Below, piece after piece: positions 45,901 through 54,953 of a stretch of 64,000 nucleotides of DNA. Made by a program: the position numbers and the translations under genes. The stretch lies in assembly GCA_012274445.1 (NCBI GenBank), contig JAAROD010000029.1:930001-994000 (forward strand), in the 5' to 3' direction. Numbering within the stretch: position 1 is the stretch's first letter; each line of letters starts with the position of its first letter. This DNA is from Sclerotiophoma versabilis. Its lineage: Eukaryota; Ascomycota; Dothideomycetes; Pleosporales; Didymellaceae. The notes beneath the pieces are model-generated. The model was not told where the DNA came from. It saw only the letters and a list, made by a program, of their open reading frames with translations, and did no database searches.

Positions 45901-46157
45901 GGCACGACGAGGCCGAGTATGTTGTATTCGCCCAAGGCGCTCACCTCGCTCTCGAGGCGGGATATGATGCGGCTGGTTCGTGACGGCCGCCTTTGCGCGT
46001 TGGCCCGCCGGACCGCGTTGCTGCGATGCAGGCCATCGCTGGGCGCAGTCTGGAGGCTGCCGTACAGGAGGTAGGCGCCATAGGCGGCCGCGGCGCCGGT
46101 GAGCACAAGCACAGCAGGGCGGTAGCGGGCGACGGCGGTCGGCGTCGAGCTCGACAT
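42927..46157 (-). CDS. Membrane-anchored ZZ zinc-finger and EF-hand protein
   Basis: Single exon, 1076 aa from ATG 46157 (MSSSTPTAVARYRP); the open frame extends further upstream but without an ATG. A hydrophobic segment at residues 15-33 (AVLVLTGAAAAYGAYLLYG) is a likely membrane anchor. A ZZ zinc finger follows near residue 230 (CNSC, CANC, CSTC spacing with His at the end). Two EF-hand loops lie near residues 375-420: DSDKNGLIGFEE (canonical) and DIDGDGYISRRD (Asp at position 12). A third, degenerate loop KRNGDGLLSFDE is close to the C-terminus. Between them are long acidic, Ser-rich stretches and helical blocks. The architecture suggests a calcium-sensing membrane protein; the organelle is unknown. 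Convergent with the methyltransferase-like gene. Confidence 0.87.
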   Translation of the reverse strand: MSSSTPTAVARYRPAVLVLTGAAAAYGAYLLYGSLQTAPSDGLHRSNAVRRANAQRRPSRTSRIISRLESEVSALGEYNILGLVVPLDPQNLIAPDELRELLVPMAPEAGADAIQVETARLYDVFLDRLLDSGFSNRPLAPAEVEAVTRWVGDRLPSPATVPRAVERRTQRLNDARPAAADGAESVAGTEISWNSEDDTDADGIDPDGQTLQRTLYHIAEDRARQEGVIHRGITCNSCDEKPIRGTRWHCANCVDFDLCSTCEATNSHTKTHVFYKIRVPAPYLSLAKQEPLYPGQPHMIHHSVNSALKRRLASETKMEVEEIEALWDQFTCLASTEWTNDPNQVGWALDRRAFNHAFVPRYNGFVAAPNLIYDRIFQYYDSDKNGLIGFEEWIKGIDGMHTTDMKVKARIVFNGYDIDGDGYISRRDVLRVFRAYYAMEKEATRNFVAELTEELSLRNSMDTVRSGQPLGSAFPPNSLPTSNAPNASFAQKQAGTFDETSPVILDTDFESATRKSVIEANELHQLLDGSSKENKGERLVQKAWARREFTLDEEEGLTRPGGAEPTDDEEAATGNPAGPSASEPKPEQTMSRRSSRVHFQDQVTHKDWSSNSASTKSASEQWGGYEIPELEQDLGKEVLYQITQQAFNELLDPLFRAREDMALDARSLRSERRKHAEAIDALLEKDRGWGNHNAAIFRIGIFRFVKSVVDVFCQHMNIGALETMKRHTYNENPKWYTSMIRTIIVAAEGLALKDLKVPNEDSLDSIAEWNAELFKEQLYQELVSATIRLLNPPDCAASQAENGSADRSSAFPAVYRDPTMPQFRPNSMADPETTADTAAVEGSYQSTTASEIEQDLEDFADEDGRIRIGPHGPFFVHVRHPSDEDPSLEEEHAEKLTTPTGTPPSGIEFRDSEGQLVTDVFDSPSNVSATPRASPAFFGEDEAAATSSSSGLTLPAQDIKIPHVTNTPWLQTLSLAISPDGKQTMSYTRRHVAHTQNLYAIAPEPDQTAALIANLRRNANNPESPLYTRLLASCEAIEQESRKRNGDGLLSFDEFEEVLKDGRLRFLESWMDWVSL

Positions 46158-46550
46158 TGGAGGTGGTGCAGCTTGTGGCTCGCTCAGCCGCCAGTCAGCA
46201 TGGGTGTCGTGTCGTGTCAGTGTCAGTCGGACTGCCCACGGCTGCAGCAAGAGCGGTGCTGAGAGGTGAGCGCATGAGCCCCCGCGCCGCGGCTACCTGT
46301 TGGACATGTTCGTCTCCGGCAGGCGCGTGCAGACTTCCAAGCGGTGCAGGCCGGCCGCTGCGTCGTTCGCGCTCTGCAGTGGTCGTCTGCTCCGTCCGGC
46401 CTGACTCGCCAAGCTCCGACTTCCACCGGCCCTCATTGGCGCGACTGCTCCCTCTCCACCCTGCACCAGACAGCTTTGTGATGCCAACTGTGTATGAAGT
46501 GGTGTATATTATCTCCAGCACTATCTTCCGCAATGTCTCCTGCAGCCTAT
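46158..46550. other. Spacer between SDR gene and ZZ/EF-hand gene
   Basis: 393 bases serving as 3' flank of the SDR gene (-) and promoter of the ZZ/EF-hand gene (-). G+C-rich; the frames seen here have no support. Confidence 0.45.
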
Positions 46551-47468
46551 CTACCATGCACAATGGCCACCGTCTATCCTCAAGTCCGCCCCGGTCATGA
46601 ACGAGCTGGCCTCGCTGACCAGGAATACTGCAGCACCGCGGTATTCCCTGGGCCCTGACAGCCGCCCCAGCATGTTCTGCGTCGGCCATGTCTCCTTGCG
46701 CTCCGGGTATTTGACAAACAGCTCCTCCACCATCTGCGTCACAATATACCCCGGCGAGATGGTGTTGACGCGAATCTTGTGCGGGCCCCATTCGGCCGCC
46801 AGGTTTCGAGCGAGTTGGATCACGCCGGCCTTGGACGAGTTGTACGCGGCGCAGATCAGACCCTATCATACTGTCAGCACTCTCCCATCACAGCTTGAGT
46901 GAGCAGACACGCACCCTGTTGGCGACGGTGCCGGACATGCTGGCAATGAACACCATACTACCGCCATTGCCAAACTTGATCATCTGCTTTGCAACCGCCT
47001 GCGCAGTCATGAAGACACCGGTAATGTTGACTTCGAACATGCGGTTGGCATCCTCGGCCTTGTACTCGAGCGCCGGCGTTTCCTGCTGGATACCGGCAGC
47101 CGCAACCAGTCCGTCCATTCTTCCCTCTATGTTTGCGATTTCCTCGACCGTCCTATGGAGGCCTTCAGCATCACGCACATCGATTTGTCGATATTCAAAC
47201 TTTGAGCCTAGCTGTTTCTTTGCTTTCTCGGCAACAACGTGGAAGTCCGGGTGTGGCTCAGGCAATCTGTCGAGCGCGTACACTTTTTCTTCCGTCAACT
47301 GCTTGGGCCTTTTACACCACAGCCTGCTTCCTACATACCTATTGCGCCAGCCTCCAGTAATGCTTCTGCTTGTGTCAAGCCGAGTCCGCGCGCTGCACCA
47401 GAAACAAGCACGACCTTGTTCTTCAGACTGAACTCTGGCAGACCAGGAGCGAGGTTTGGTGAAGTCAT
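46551..47468 (-). CDS. Short-chain dehydrogenase/reductase (3 exons)
   Basis: NAD(P)-dependent oxidoreductase. Exons on the minus strand: 47468-47339, 47282-46915, 46862-46551 (269 aa). The Rossmann cofactor motif is SGAARGLG near residue 23, followed across intron 1 by EAGAI|VYALDRLPEP, where the aspartate after the second strand suggests an NAD or adenosine ribose contact. VAAAGIQ replaces the usual NNAG. Catalytic Ser is in FIASMSG and the active-site pair in YNSSKAG, just after intron 2. It ends ASSFMTGADLRIDGGHCAW, normal for classical SDRs. Intron 1 uses an AAG acceptor; this choice gives an uninterrupted family alignment. The relatives include sugar/polyol dehydrogenases such as sorbose or xylulose reductase types; the substrate cannot be fixed. 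Confidence 0.9.
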
Positions 47469-48429
47469 CTTAATTGAGAATACCGCTGGACGTTTAGAGC
47501 TGATCAATTGAGTAGTGAGAGCTGACTGTACACCAGAACACCTTGCTAGAAGGAAGAAGACGCGTAAAAAGTCACAGGTCGCTCGAAGCGAGGGGCATTC
47601 GACTCTTTAAAGCACACAGCAGACGCCAGTCCCGATCTCAAGGTCACCCGACGGCTGCTTCGAAACGTCAGCCCGTGCCGTTTTCTCCAGTACGCGCCAC
47701 GATTGTATGGCCGGATACTGAGAGCTCGTGGGCGGGGGAAGCTCCTGTCGACGTTTACGGAATGTCCCAATTGGGGAATCCGGCACCCGTTCGGTCTGCC
47801 GCCGGAACGCCTCCTTCGTCTTTAGAGGACCATTGCGGCGTCACTATGAAGCAAAGTCAGCAACAACGGTGCTCGCGTAGTGACATGTCACACTGCGAGC
47901 GATGTTCAAACCAACCTCCTGTTTGTGTTGTGCATAAAATGCTATCCGGAGCTTGCAGGAGCTTCTACCAGCTAGTTGTCAGTGGTCCAGGAGCTTTCAT
48001 CCTACGAAGATTTCCCGATCCTCGACCTTGAAATCGACCAAGCTCTTGAGCCTTATGATAAGAATCGGCCTCAACGTCGTTCATCGGAATGTCTTTGTCC
48101 TTGCTCCAGTTTGCACAACCATCGCCGGGCTCAATCACCATGCGCAACAACCTCAAAAAAGACTTCTGGAACATTCCACTCGAACAAAGATATGTTGTCG
48201 TTCAGGTCTACTTGTTGGTTTCAAGCACAGTGCACCTGAAATACTTTGAACATTGAACTGGATTTGAAGACGTTGAACAGAGTTGGTCGTCTCATCCACT
48301 CAGACTAGCTCAGACCTCCGAGCTCGCCGGTGCCCCACCTGCTCCTGCCCCGCTCCCAAAATTCCCAAGTCAATTCGATCACCAAACACGTTTTTGAAGA
48401 CTTCCCCAATCTATTCTGCATCCACCATA
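47469..48429. promoter_or_regulatory. Shared upstream region of SDR gene (-) and YAE1 (+)
   Basis: 961 bases between divergent starts. Short frames on both strands have no family support. The last 100 bases before YAE1 are C/A-rich. Confidence 0.45.
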
Positions 48430-49059
48430 ATGAACACAGTCGGCGACATCACACCACCGTTGGGTCCGACCCAGCTAGCAGCGGGCCACGCGCCTCCAAC
48501 GCCACCCCACGAATCTGCACTCGATGACATCTATGGCTCCGCGCCTACCTCGCCGTTCCTCGATGCACAGGCCTCCGAGCGTGCTCACGAGATGCTGTCT
48601 GACCTTCCTTCGCGCCAGCGCGCCCTCGACGCTGATGCCTACCGCGAAGGCTTAGCTTCAGCAAAAGGACAATATGTTCAAGAAGGCTTCGACGAGGGTT
48701 ATGCGCTGGGCGCTGACATGGGGCTGCGGGTGGGCTATATTTTGGGCGCACTACGGGGCTTTGTAGGCGCGTGGCAAGGGCATGATCAGGGTGCCCACAA
48801 TGAGGTTTTCAAGCTCTATGAGGAGGCGCAGAAGGAGCTTGCGATTGAGCTGCTGCTGGGGCAGAGCTGGGTCGACGATGAGGGAATCTGGAAGTGGGAA
48901 GTTCGTGGTGCGGACGGCGAGGCCACATTTAGGGAAGTGGCGGCGCAGCATCCTGTCGTGAAGAAATGGGACGACCAAGTTGAGGAGTTGGTGACACGCT
49001 GGGGCGTCGATTTGAAGGCTGTGGAGAAGATGAGTACGAAGGAGGAGGCGCAGTCATGA
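48430..49059 (+). CDS. YAE1: YAE1-like protein (deca-GX3 motif), cytosolic Fe-S adaptor
   Basis: 209 aa, single exon, ATG at 48430 (the frame extends upstream to 48283 without an ATG that suits the family). The diagnostic deca-GX3 repeat runs through residues ~75-115 with glycine every fourth position: EGLASAKGQYVQEGFDEGYA then LGADMGLRVGYILGALRG. Yae1 with Lto1 links the cytosolic iron-sulphur targeting complex to the ribosome-recycling ATPase Rli1; this role is known from yeast and inferred here. Lto1 carries the same motif but is shorter, and the N-terminal Pro-rich extension and ~90-residue C-terminal part fit Yae1 better. Confidence 0.82.
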   Translation: MNTVGDITPPLGPTQLAAGHAPPTPPHESALDDIYGSAPTSPFLDAQASERAHEMLSDLPSRQRALDADAYREGLASAKGQYVQEGFDEGYALGADMGLRVGYILGALRGFVGAWQGHDQGAHNEVFKLYEEAQKELAIELLLGQSWVDDEGIWKWEVRGADGEATFREVAAQHPVVKKWDDQVEELVTRWGVDLKAVEKMSTKEEAQS

Positions 49060-49631
49060 AGGCCAGCAGAACATGTGTCTACATCCTACCGGACTGCGCA
49101 GCTCATGCTAGAGCTGCAGTCGCTCAGTCGAGACCAGCACGCTCCGCGTCGCAGCAACTATTTCCCCGCACTCGACACGGCGGGATACGCAGGGACGTCG
49201 GCCCAAGCCCCCGAGCCCCTCTAGGGCCACGACCTGCGACAATGCCACATATTGCGCCTCGACTCAATGTTTCTATGCATAGCACTCGAGATTCAAGGAC
49301 AACGTCAGGCTGGCAAGTGGCACGAACCTGCAACTACACCGAGCCGGAGGAGGGGAGGCTACACTAGTAGTACCGGTGTAGACAGGCGATCTCAAATTCT
49401 AGACTTGAGTGTCAAGAATGTAGGTACTTCACCTAAGACGGGCCGGTGGAATGGGTCTGTCCGCGTCGGTAGTCGGCAAGCCGTCAGAAAACGCACGGAC
49501 AAAGAGACCCTGCTCAGTATGCCGTCATGACTTCCGATAACGCAAGAAAGGTAGTTGCCTGGAGACTTTAACATGCTCTTGCCTAATAACACTATACTAC
49601 GTTCCTCGCCTTGCACATATATGCGACAGCC
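49060..49631. other. Spacer between YAE1 and MCP2-like gene
   Basis: 572 bases: YAE1 3' flank and promoter of the next gene, both on the plus strand. No gene supported. Confidence 0.5.
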
Positions 49632-51629
49632 ATGATACATGGCCTGCTCGCTCTGCGACGAGCACCTGCACGCAATGTCGCCTCGCAGCTAGCACGCTCG
49701 CCCTCGCCACAAACTGCCCTCGTGCGCCGCATACAGTCGCAAGCATGGGAGCCGCTTCGCCCTCCAAACCCCGCCGACCTGCCTAAACCGAGGATACGAA
49801 AAGCCAAACCACCCTTTACCAAGCGAAAATGGGTGCGCCGCCTCGCCGTTGTCTCCGCGCTCGTCGGTGTCGGTTACGCCGTTGATCGCCAGTTCTACGC
49901 CTCGTCTGTAACCCGCTCTCTCCGTACCTTCAAGACAGGGCTAGTAATTGGTCTCGACTACAAGATCAACTTTCGGGCCCACCCTCCGTTCGCCAACAGC
50001 GTCGAAGACGTACACAATCGCAATGCGGAGCGCATCTTCAACCTGCTGCGCTACAATGGCGGTCTCTATTTGAAGATTGGCCAAGCAATTGCTATGCAGA
50101 GTGCTATTCTGCCGCCGTCATTCCAAAAAATGTTTGCGAAGATGTTCGACGATGCGCCGCAGAATGAGTGGTGGGAGGTCGAGAAGGTGGTTCGGGAAGA
50201 TTTCGGGAAGAGCGTCGAGGAGGTGTTCGGTGTGAGCTTTTCGCACGACCAGACACCGGGCAAGGGCGTCATGGAGAAGACAGCACGAGCGAGTGCAAGT
50301 GTTGCCCAGGTGCACTGGGCGCGCCTCGCCGATGGGCGGGAAGTCGCGATTAAGATCCAGAAGCGCGAGATCGCATCACAAGTCGGCTGGGATCTGTGGG
50401 CCTTCAAAGTCGTCGCCAAAGTATACACATGGTGGTTTGGAATCCCCGTCTACACCCTCGTCCCCTACATCTCCGAGCGGCTGATGCTGGAGACCGATTT
50501 CGAGAACGAAGCAGACAACGGCGAGGAAATGCGACGTCTTGTCGCCGGCGAACCGAGATTGAACGGCAGGGTATACGTCCCACAAGTTTACCGCGAGCTC
50601 TCGAGCAAGCGCGTCATGACTGCTGAATGGATCGAAGGCGTACGCCTTTGGGATAAGGAAGGCATAGTCAATAAATGGCGTGGTGGCTGGCGACGCGGGT
50701 CTCCTGGCGCAGGAGGTGTCCAACTCCCTCCCATCCCCTCGGGCACGATCTACGACGCCGATGTCCCTGCCGACGCCCCCAAGAATGAGATCATCAAGCC
50801 CAGCCGCAAGTCGTGGAAGGGTAAAGACGGCAAGGGCGGTTTGGGCGTGAGCCTGAAGACAACAATGAACACCATCGTCGATTTGTTCAGCGCACAAATG
50901 TTCCTCTGGGGCCTGGTGCACTGCGATCCACATCCAGGCAATATCTTCATCCGCCGCCTACCCTCAGGGCAGCCAGAAGTCGTACTCATCGACCACGGGC
51001 TGTATATCCGGATGAACCCCGAGTTCCGGCACCAGTACGCTCTATTCTGGAAATCACTTCTTGCCTTCGATAACACGACCATCTCCGAAATCGCAACCTC
51101 TTGGGGCGCGAACAACCCGGACATCTTCGCCAGCGCAACGCTAATGCGACCGTATCAAGGCGGCGACAAGCGCGTCATTGAGGAGATCAAGAAGGGTGTG
51201 CATGGCAAGGATGCGGCCGAGCGTGCGTATGATATGCAGGTCAAGGGGCGCGATGCTATTAAGAGCATTCTTGGTGACGACAAGAAGTGGCCCCAGGAGC
51301 TCATCTTCATCGGCCGTAATTTGAGGATCGTGCAAGGCAACAACCAATTTCTTGGCTCCCCAGTCAACCGCGTCAAGATTACCGGTCTTTGGGCGAGTAG
51401 AGCGCTAGCTGAGAGCAAGGAGTTGACCACAGGGGAGAGATGGAAGAATTGGGTCAAGCATATTAGATTCAGACTCGTACTGCTATTGAGTGATGGCGTG
51501 TTTTGGTGGAGTAAGATGAAGCAGGCGTTTGGCGCGGAGAGAGGACTGGAAGACATCCTCGAAGAGCAAATGAAGACCATGGCAAAAGACTTTGGTGTTG
51601 AGCTCAACCATGGCGTCTTCGAGGGCTAG
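49632..51629 (+). CDS. MCP2: Mitochondrial ABC1/ADCK-family atypical kinase, ADCK1/MCP2-type
   Basis: 665 aa, single exon from ATG 49632 (MIHGLLALRRAPARN); the open frame begins at a non-ATG codon slightly upstream. The Arg-rich, acid-poor N-terminus is a likely mitochondrial presequence, followed by a hydrophobic segment LAVVSALVGVGYAV near residue 77. UbiB hallmarks: the KxGQ motif LKIGQAIAMQSA near 150, the ASVAQVH alanine loop near 220, VAIKIQ lysine, the catalytic loop VHCDPHPGNIF near 430 and LIDHGLY in place of DFG. YVPYISERLMLETDFENEA-like spacing and the HCDPHPGN...LIDHGLY stretch resemble ADCK1/yeast Mcp2 (Cqd2) more than Coq8. Mcp2 acts in mitochondrial lipid homeostasis and coenzyme Q distribution. 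A Gly/Pro-rich insert lies near residues 350-400. Confidence 0.87.
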   Translation: MIHGLLALRRAPARNVASQLARSPSPQTALVRRIQSQAWEPLRPPNPADLPKPRIRKAKPPFTKRKWVRRLAVVSALVGVGYAVDRQFYASSVTRSLRTFKTGLVIGLDYKINFRAHPPFANSVEDVHNRNAERIFNLLRYNGGLYLKIGQAIAMQSAILPPSFQKMFAKMFDDAPQNEWWEVEKVVREDFGKSVEEVFGVSFSHDQTPGKGVMEKTARASASVAQVHWARLADGREVAIKIQKREIASQVGWDLWAFKVVAKVYTWWFGIPVYTLVPYISERLMLETDFENEADNGEEMRRLVAGEPRLNGRVYVPQVYRELSSKRVMTAEWIEGVRLWDKEGIVNKWRGGWRRGSPGAGGVQLPPIPSGTIYDADVPADAPKNEIIKPSRKSWKGKDGKGGLGVSLKTTMNTIVDLFSAQMFLWGLVHCDPHPGNIFIRRLPSGQPEVVLIDHGLYIRMNPEFRHQYALFWKSLLAFDNTTISEIATSWGANNPDIFASATLMRPYQGGDKRVIEEIKKGVHGKDAAERAYDMQVKGRDAIKSILGDDKKWPQELIFIGRNLRIVQGNNQFLGSPVNRVKITGLWASRALAESKELTTGERWKNWVKHIRFRLVLLLSDGVFWWSKMKQAFGAERGLEDILEEQMKTMAKDFGVELNHGVFEG

Positions 51630-52382
51630 TACAGGAGACTTGTATGATATGTGGAGAGTGTGCACATAGATGCGCGATAGACGTCTAGTCAATTACGAAC
51701 GAGCGAGCGATTATTTGCGACCGTCGCTTCTTCCTGCCTGCTTCTTCTCTTCAAGATGATCGCCCCTGAACAATCCGCAATCTACAACCAACAAGCACAC
51801 AACGCCAAGGAACCAACCATTCACTTCTGTCTCAAGGACTGTCCAAATCGATCCTGCTAGGCAACAGCTCATACCAACTCGAACATATCCACGCAGACCA
51901 CAGCCTCGCCCATCGCAATATCTTACATATAGGACTCTCCGACCAGAAAAGCACTGATCCTCACCCTCACGAGCAGGTTCGCAGGATGACCAGCATCAGC
52001 CCCGGCGCCCTCCATCAAGTCGACATTGATCTCTAGACATCGGACGTTGCACATGGTGACTTCCGAGCGTGGAGAATCTCCTCAGGAGCGCGACAAAGCT
52101 AGGCAGGGCAGTATATAGTAGAGGCTGGTGCATTGATAGATAAGCTGGTATTGCAGAGCATCCCGTCGTGCGCCTGGCGACATGTTTCCATCACTCGGAT
52201 ATGGATTGCTTGCAATCGTCGTGCGGAGACTGATTGTTGCACATTACTCGAGGCTTCCGTTTAATGTGCAGAAAATACCTATTACAAACTCTTACAATCC
52301 ATCTACGTGTATATGCTGTGCCGGATCTACTGATGTATCGCCATGAGACCACGAACGCTTTTTCAACAAAGGAAATATTATT
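51630..52382. other. Intergenic between convergent genes
   Basis: 753 bases between the 3' ends of the MCP2-like gene (+) and SAC1 (-). A short ATG frame (51755-51859, 34 aa) and an overlapping ATG-poor open stretch to 52037 exist; neither is supported as a gene. Confidence 0.45.
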
Positions 52383-54597
52383 CTACTCAACCCTCTTCTT
52401 GCCCTCCTCCAAGCCCAGCAGCCTGGCATCGCTCTTGCCTCGCTCATGCTTCGTGCCTACAAGCGATCCGACAACGGGGTTGTTCGATACCTTGGTAAGG
52501 CTCGATTGGTAGGCCTCGACCTGGTGCGGTAGACGGTTGAGTTTGGGCCAATTGACCTGCAGGTGATTAGCATCCACAAAGGTAGTGGAAGTGTGAAGGA
52601 AGCACTTACATAGAGAGTACCATTGGTCCACATGAAATTCAGGCATGCGCCGGCGGTAGCAAGACTGAGAACAAGAAGAAGGCGTAGTGGCCAAACAGCG
52701 GCATCAGGCGATCTTCGAGTGAAGCTGCCAACAAAAATAAAAAAGATGCTCGCAGCAAGAATGTAGGGTATCGACTGAATGAAGATGGGTCTTCTGTCGG
52801 CGAACAGAAGCTGACCGCCAATAGCAGAATCGCTGGGCAGGTAGTTGCCCAGGAACAGATCGAAAGCGTCCTGCCTCGGTCCATCACTGAAGTTGTTGAG
52901 GCAGTAACGCGTAACGGAGTTGTTGAGATCCTGGAGCGCACCAGCCTTGGTTCGAACACCAAGACGTGTGAAGTCGGTCTTGAGAGCGCCAGTGCCAGAG
53001 TAGGACTTAGACACGACGTCGGCGTTGTCGGCCCAGACGTTACGGAAGAGGAACTCGAATGCTTTGTCCTCTTCTGCGCTCTCACCTTCGCCCATCAAGC
53101 CAAGGTCGATGAGCATGCGTGTTAGAATGAATCGCCCGATCATGCTCTGTACAACGTTTGTACGGTCAAGGCAGTCCATGCAGTTCGTGCGAACGACAGC
53201 AGTCTGGTGGCGTCTGACCTCGACACGGCTACCATCTCCAGGCATGTCGACAGATCGGAAGTAACCGTGCTTCAACACGTGGGGCTCCAGCTGATCCATC
53301 AGCAGCTTCGCTCGGTCCCATCGCAGGCCTTTGGTCTCGTTGTGGAAATCGAAGTAGATGTAGTGGAGGCGATCCCAGATGGTCTGGGCGTTCGCAGGTT
53401 CGACAATGTGGAACTTCTCGTCGGTGATCCTATCCCCTTCCACATTTTCGTTTGGAGAAGATAGCAGGAAGTTGACCATCTCCTCGTATGCCTCCTTGAC
53501 CCGCTGCTCACGGCCCTTTTGGTTCACAAGGTTGACCATCCAGTTGTCACCGTATAGCCGGATCTGCTCTGCGAAATGCTTCTTTGCAGCTGGGACTGCG
53601 CTCTCAACGCCACGAACCTGCAACTTTGGTGTGTATTTCAGCGTGTTAATCTCAGCCCAATAGACAGGCACACTGCCTCGAGTCTGGACGTATGCGAGGA
53701 CCTGCGTCTCTTTGCCAGGGGCTGCGCCAGCTGCGCCATTCTGGGTTGATCCAAAGCCTCCTGGTCCGCCCGACGCGCTGTCGTTGAGAATTATGACCTG
53801 CTCTGTCTCGTTGAAGTTGGATACATTGCCATTCTCATCAATGCCACGAGAGAAGTATCGTGTTCCTGCTTTGAGTCGTGACCTTCGTGTGATGAGGATG
53901 AAGGTGAGCGGCGTGCCCTTGATTGAGGTGTTCTTAATCTCCATCATACCGTACATGACAGGCAAGATATAAGGGTCGACGTCCGGCGACTGGCCGCTCG
54001 AGTGCCTTCCATAGCCCGTGCTCAACCCTCCACGGAAGTCGATCAGGTCACTGGACACGAAGCGGTTCCAGAAGAAGCGGTCATCTGCGCGCTTCCAGAG
54101 CGGTGTTGAAGGATCGAGGTGCGCCTGTCGCTGGAAACTGTTCGTGATGTCGAAGGAGTAGGAGAAGAATAGCGGCGATGTCTTGATCAGCATCTTAAGC
54201 AGAGACAGGTAGTTGTCCTCGTCAGGGTCGTGCAGCGGTCTTTCGCGTAGCGGCAAGAATTCAGTAGCAACGACCTTGTAGATCATGTGGCCCTTTATTC
54301 TACCCATAGGCTGGGCCTTGGTGATCACGATAATGTACTTGTCTTCACATGCATTAGCCCGCCTGTACATGAGAGCTCCGAGGGGTATCTACCTAGTCGC
54401 AGCTTGATTATACCAAGGATACCAGCAACGCTGGAAACCCGCTTCGAACCCAGCAGCTTGCCATCGTGCAAACGAATGTCACCAGAGGGCCGGTCTACGA
54501 CTAATGTCGGCGCAGTGGGCGACGAGGGTGAGGAGAAGGCGTAGTGCGAGGGGGACGAGTGCACATTGATGTCGCGGTATGGCAGAACGGCGCCCAT
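52383..54597 (-). CDS. SAC1: Phosphoinositide phosphatase SAC1 (3 exons)
   Basis: Dephosphorylates PI4P and other monophosphorylated phosphoinositides at the ER/Golgi. Exons on the minus strand: 54597-54393, 54342-52610, 52556-52383 (703 aa). Joining exon 1 and 2 gives GILGIIKLRL|DKYIIVITKA. The SAC domain includes FFWNRFVSSDLIDFRG, and the catalytic CX5R motif is in TNCMDCLDRTNVVQ near residue 455. Two C-terminal membrane helices follow (IPYILAASIFFIFVGSF and LLLVLSLATAGACLNFMW), then intron 2 inside NGTLY|VNWPKLNRLP. It is longer than yeast Sac1 (623 aa), partly from a Gly/Ala insert (FGSTQNGAAGAAPGK) in the middle of the SAC domain and a longer tail. Divergent from the Rab5 gene. Confidence 0.95.
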
Positions 54598-54953
54598 GGC
54601 GGCGGTTGCTTGAGCAGAATGTACTGTAGGAATCGTCGCAGTCGCGGTACAGTCGAGTTAGTGTTCCGGCGTGGAGATCTAAATGTGGCGTTCTCTACGG
54701 GCGTTGGCGTAATGTTCCCTCAACTGCAGCCACGAAGCGTTTCGTCATGGTCCGCCAGGGTCCGTCGCCAAGCAATTGCAACCCCGTCACAGGGCAACGA
54801 CCTTCATCGCTCTTGCACGTTCAACAACACATCTGATAGACCCGCCCACACCACCGCCCTCGCTCCCCGCATCTCTACCAAACTTGCTGCTCTTGATTTC
54901 CACACATCGATTACCGACCACGACCCGGTAGCGCCGCCCAACTTTAGCCCGTT
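54598..54953. promoter_or_regulatory. Shared promoter of SAC1 (-) and YPT5/Rab5 (+)
   Basis: 356 bases between divergent start codons of two endomembrane genes. The YPT5 side is C/A-rich (CCCACACCACC, CCGACCACGACC). No TATA box clear. Confidence 0.5.

Noticed and set aside
51755..52037. Possible small ORF (34 aa) and an overlapping ATG-poor open stretch between the MCP2-like gene and SAC1
   Set aside because: The ATG frame is too short, the longer frame lacks a proximal ATG, and neither shows a family motif; better explained as 3' flanking DNA.
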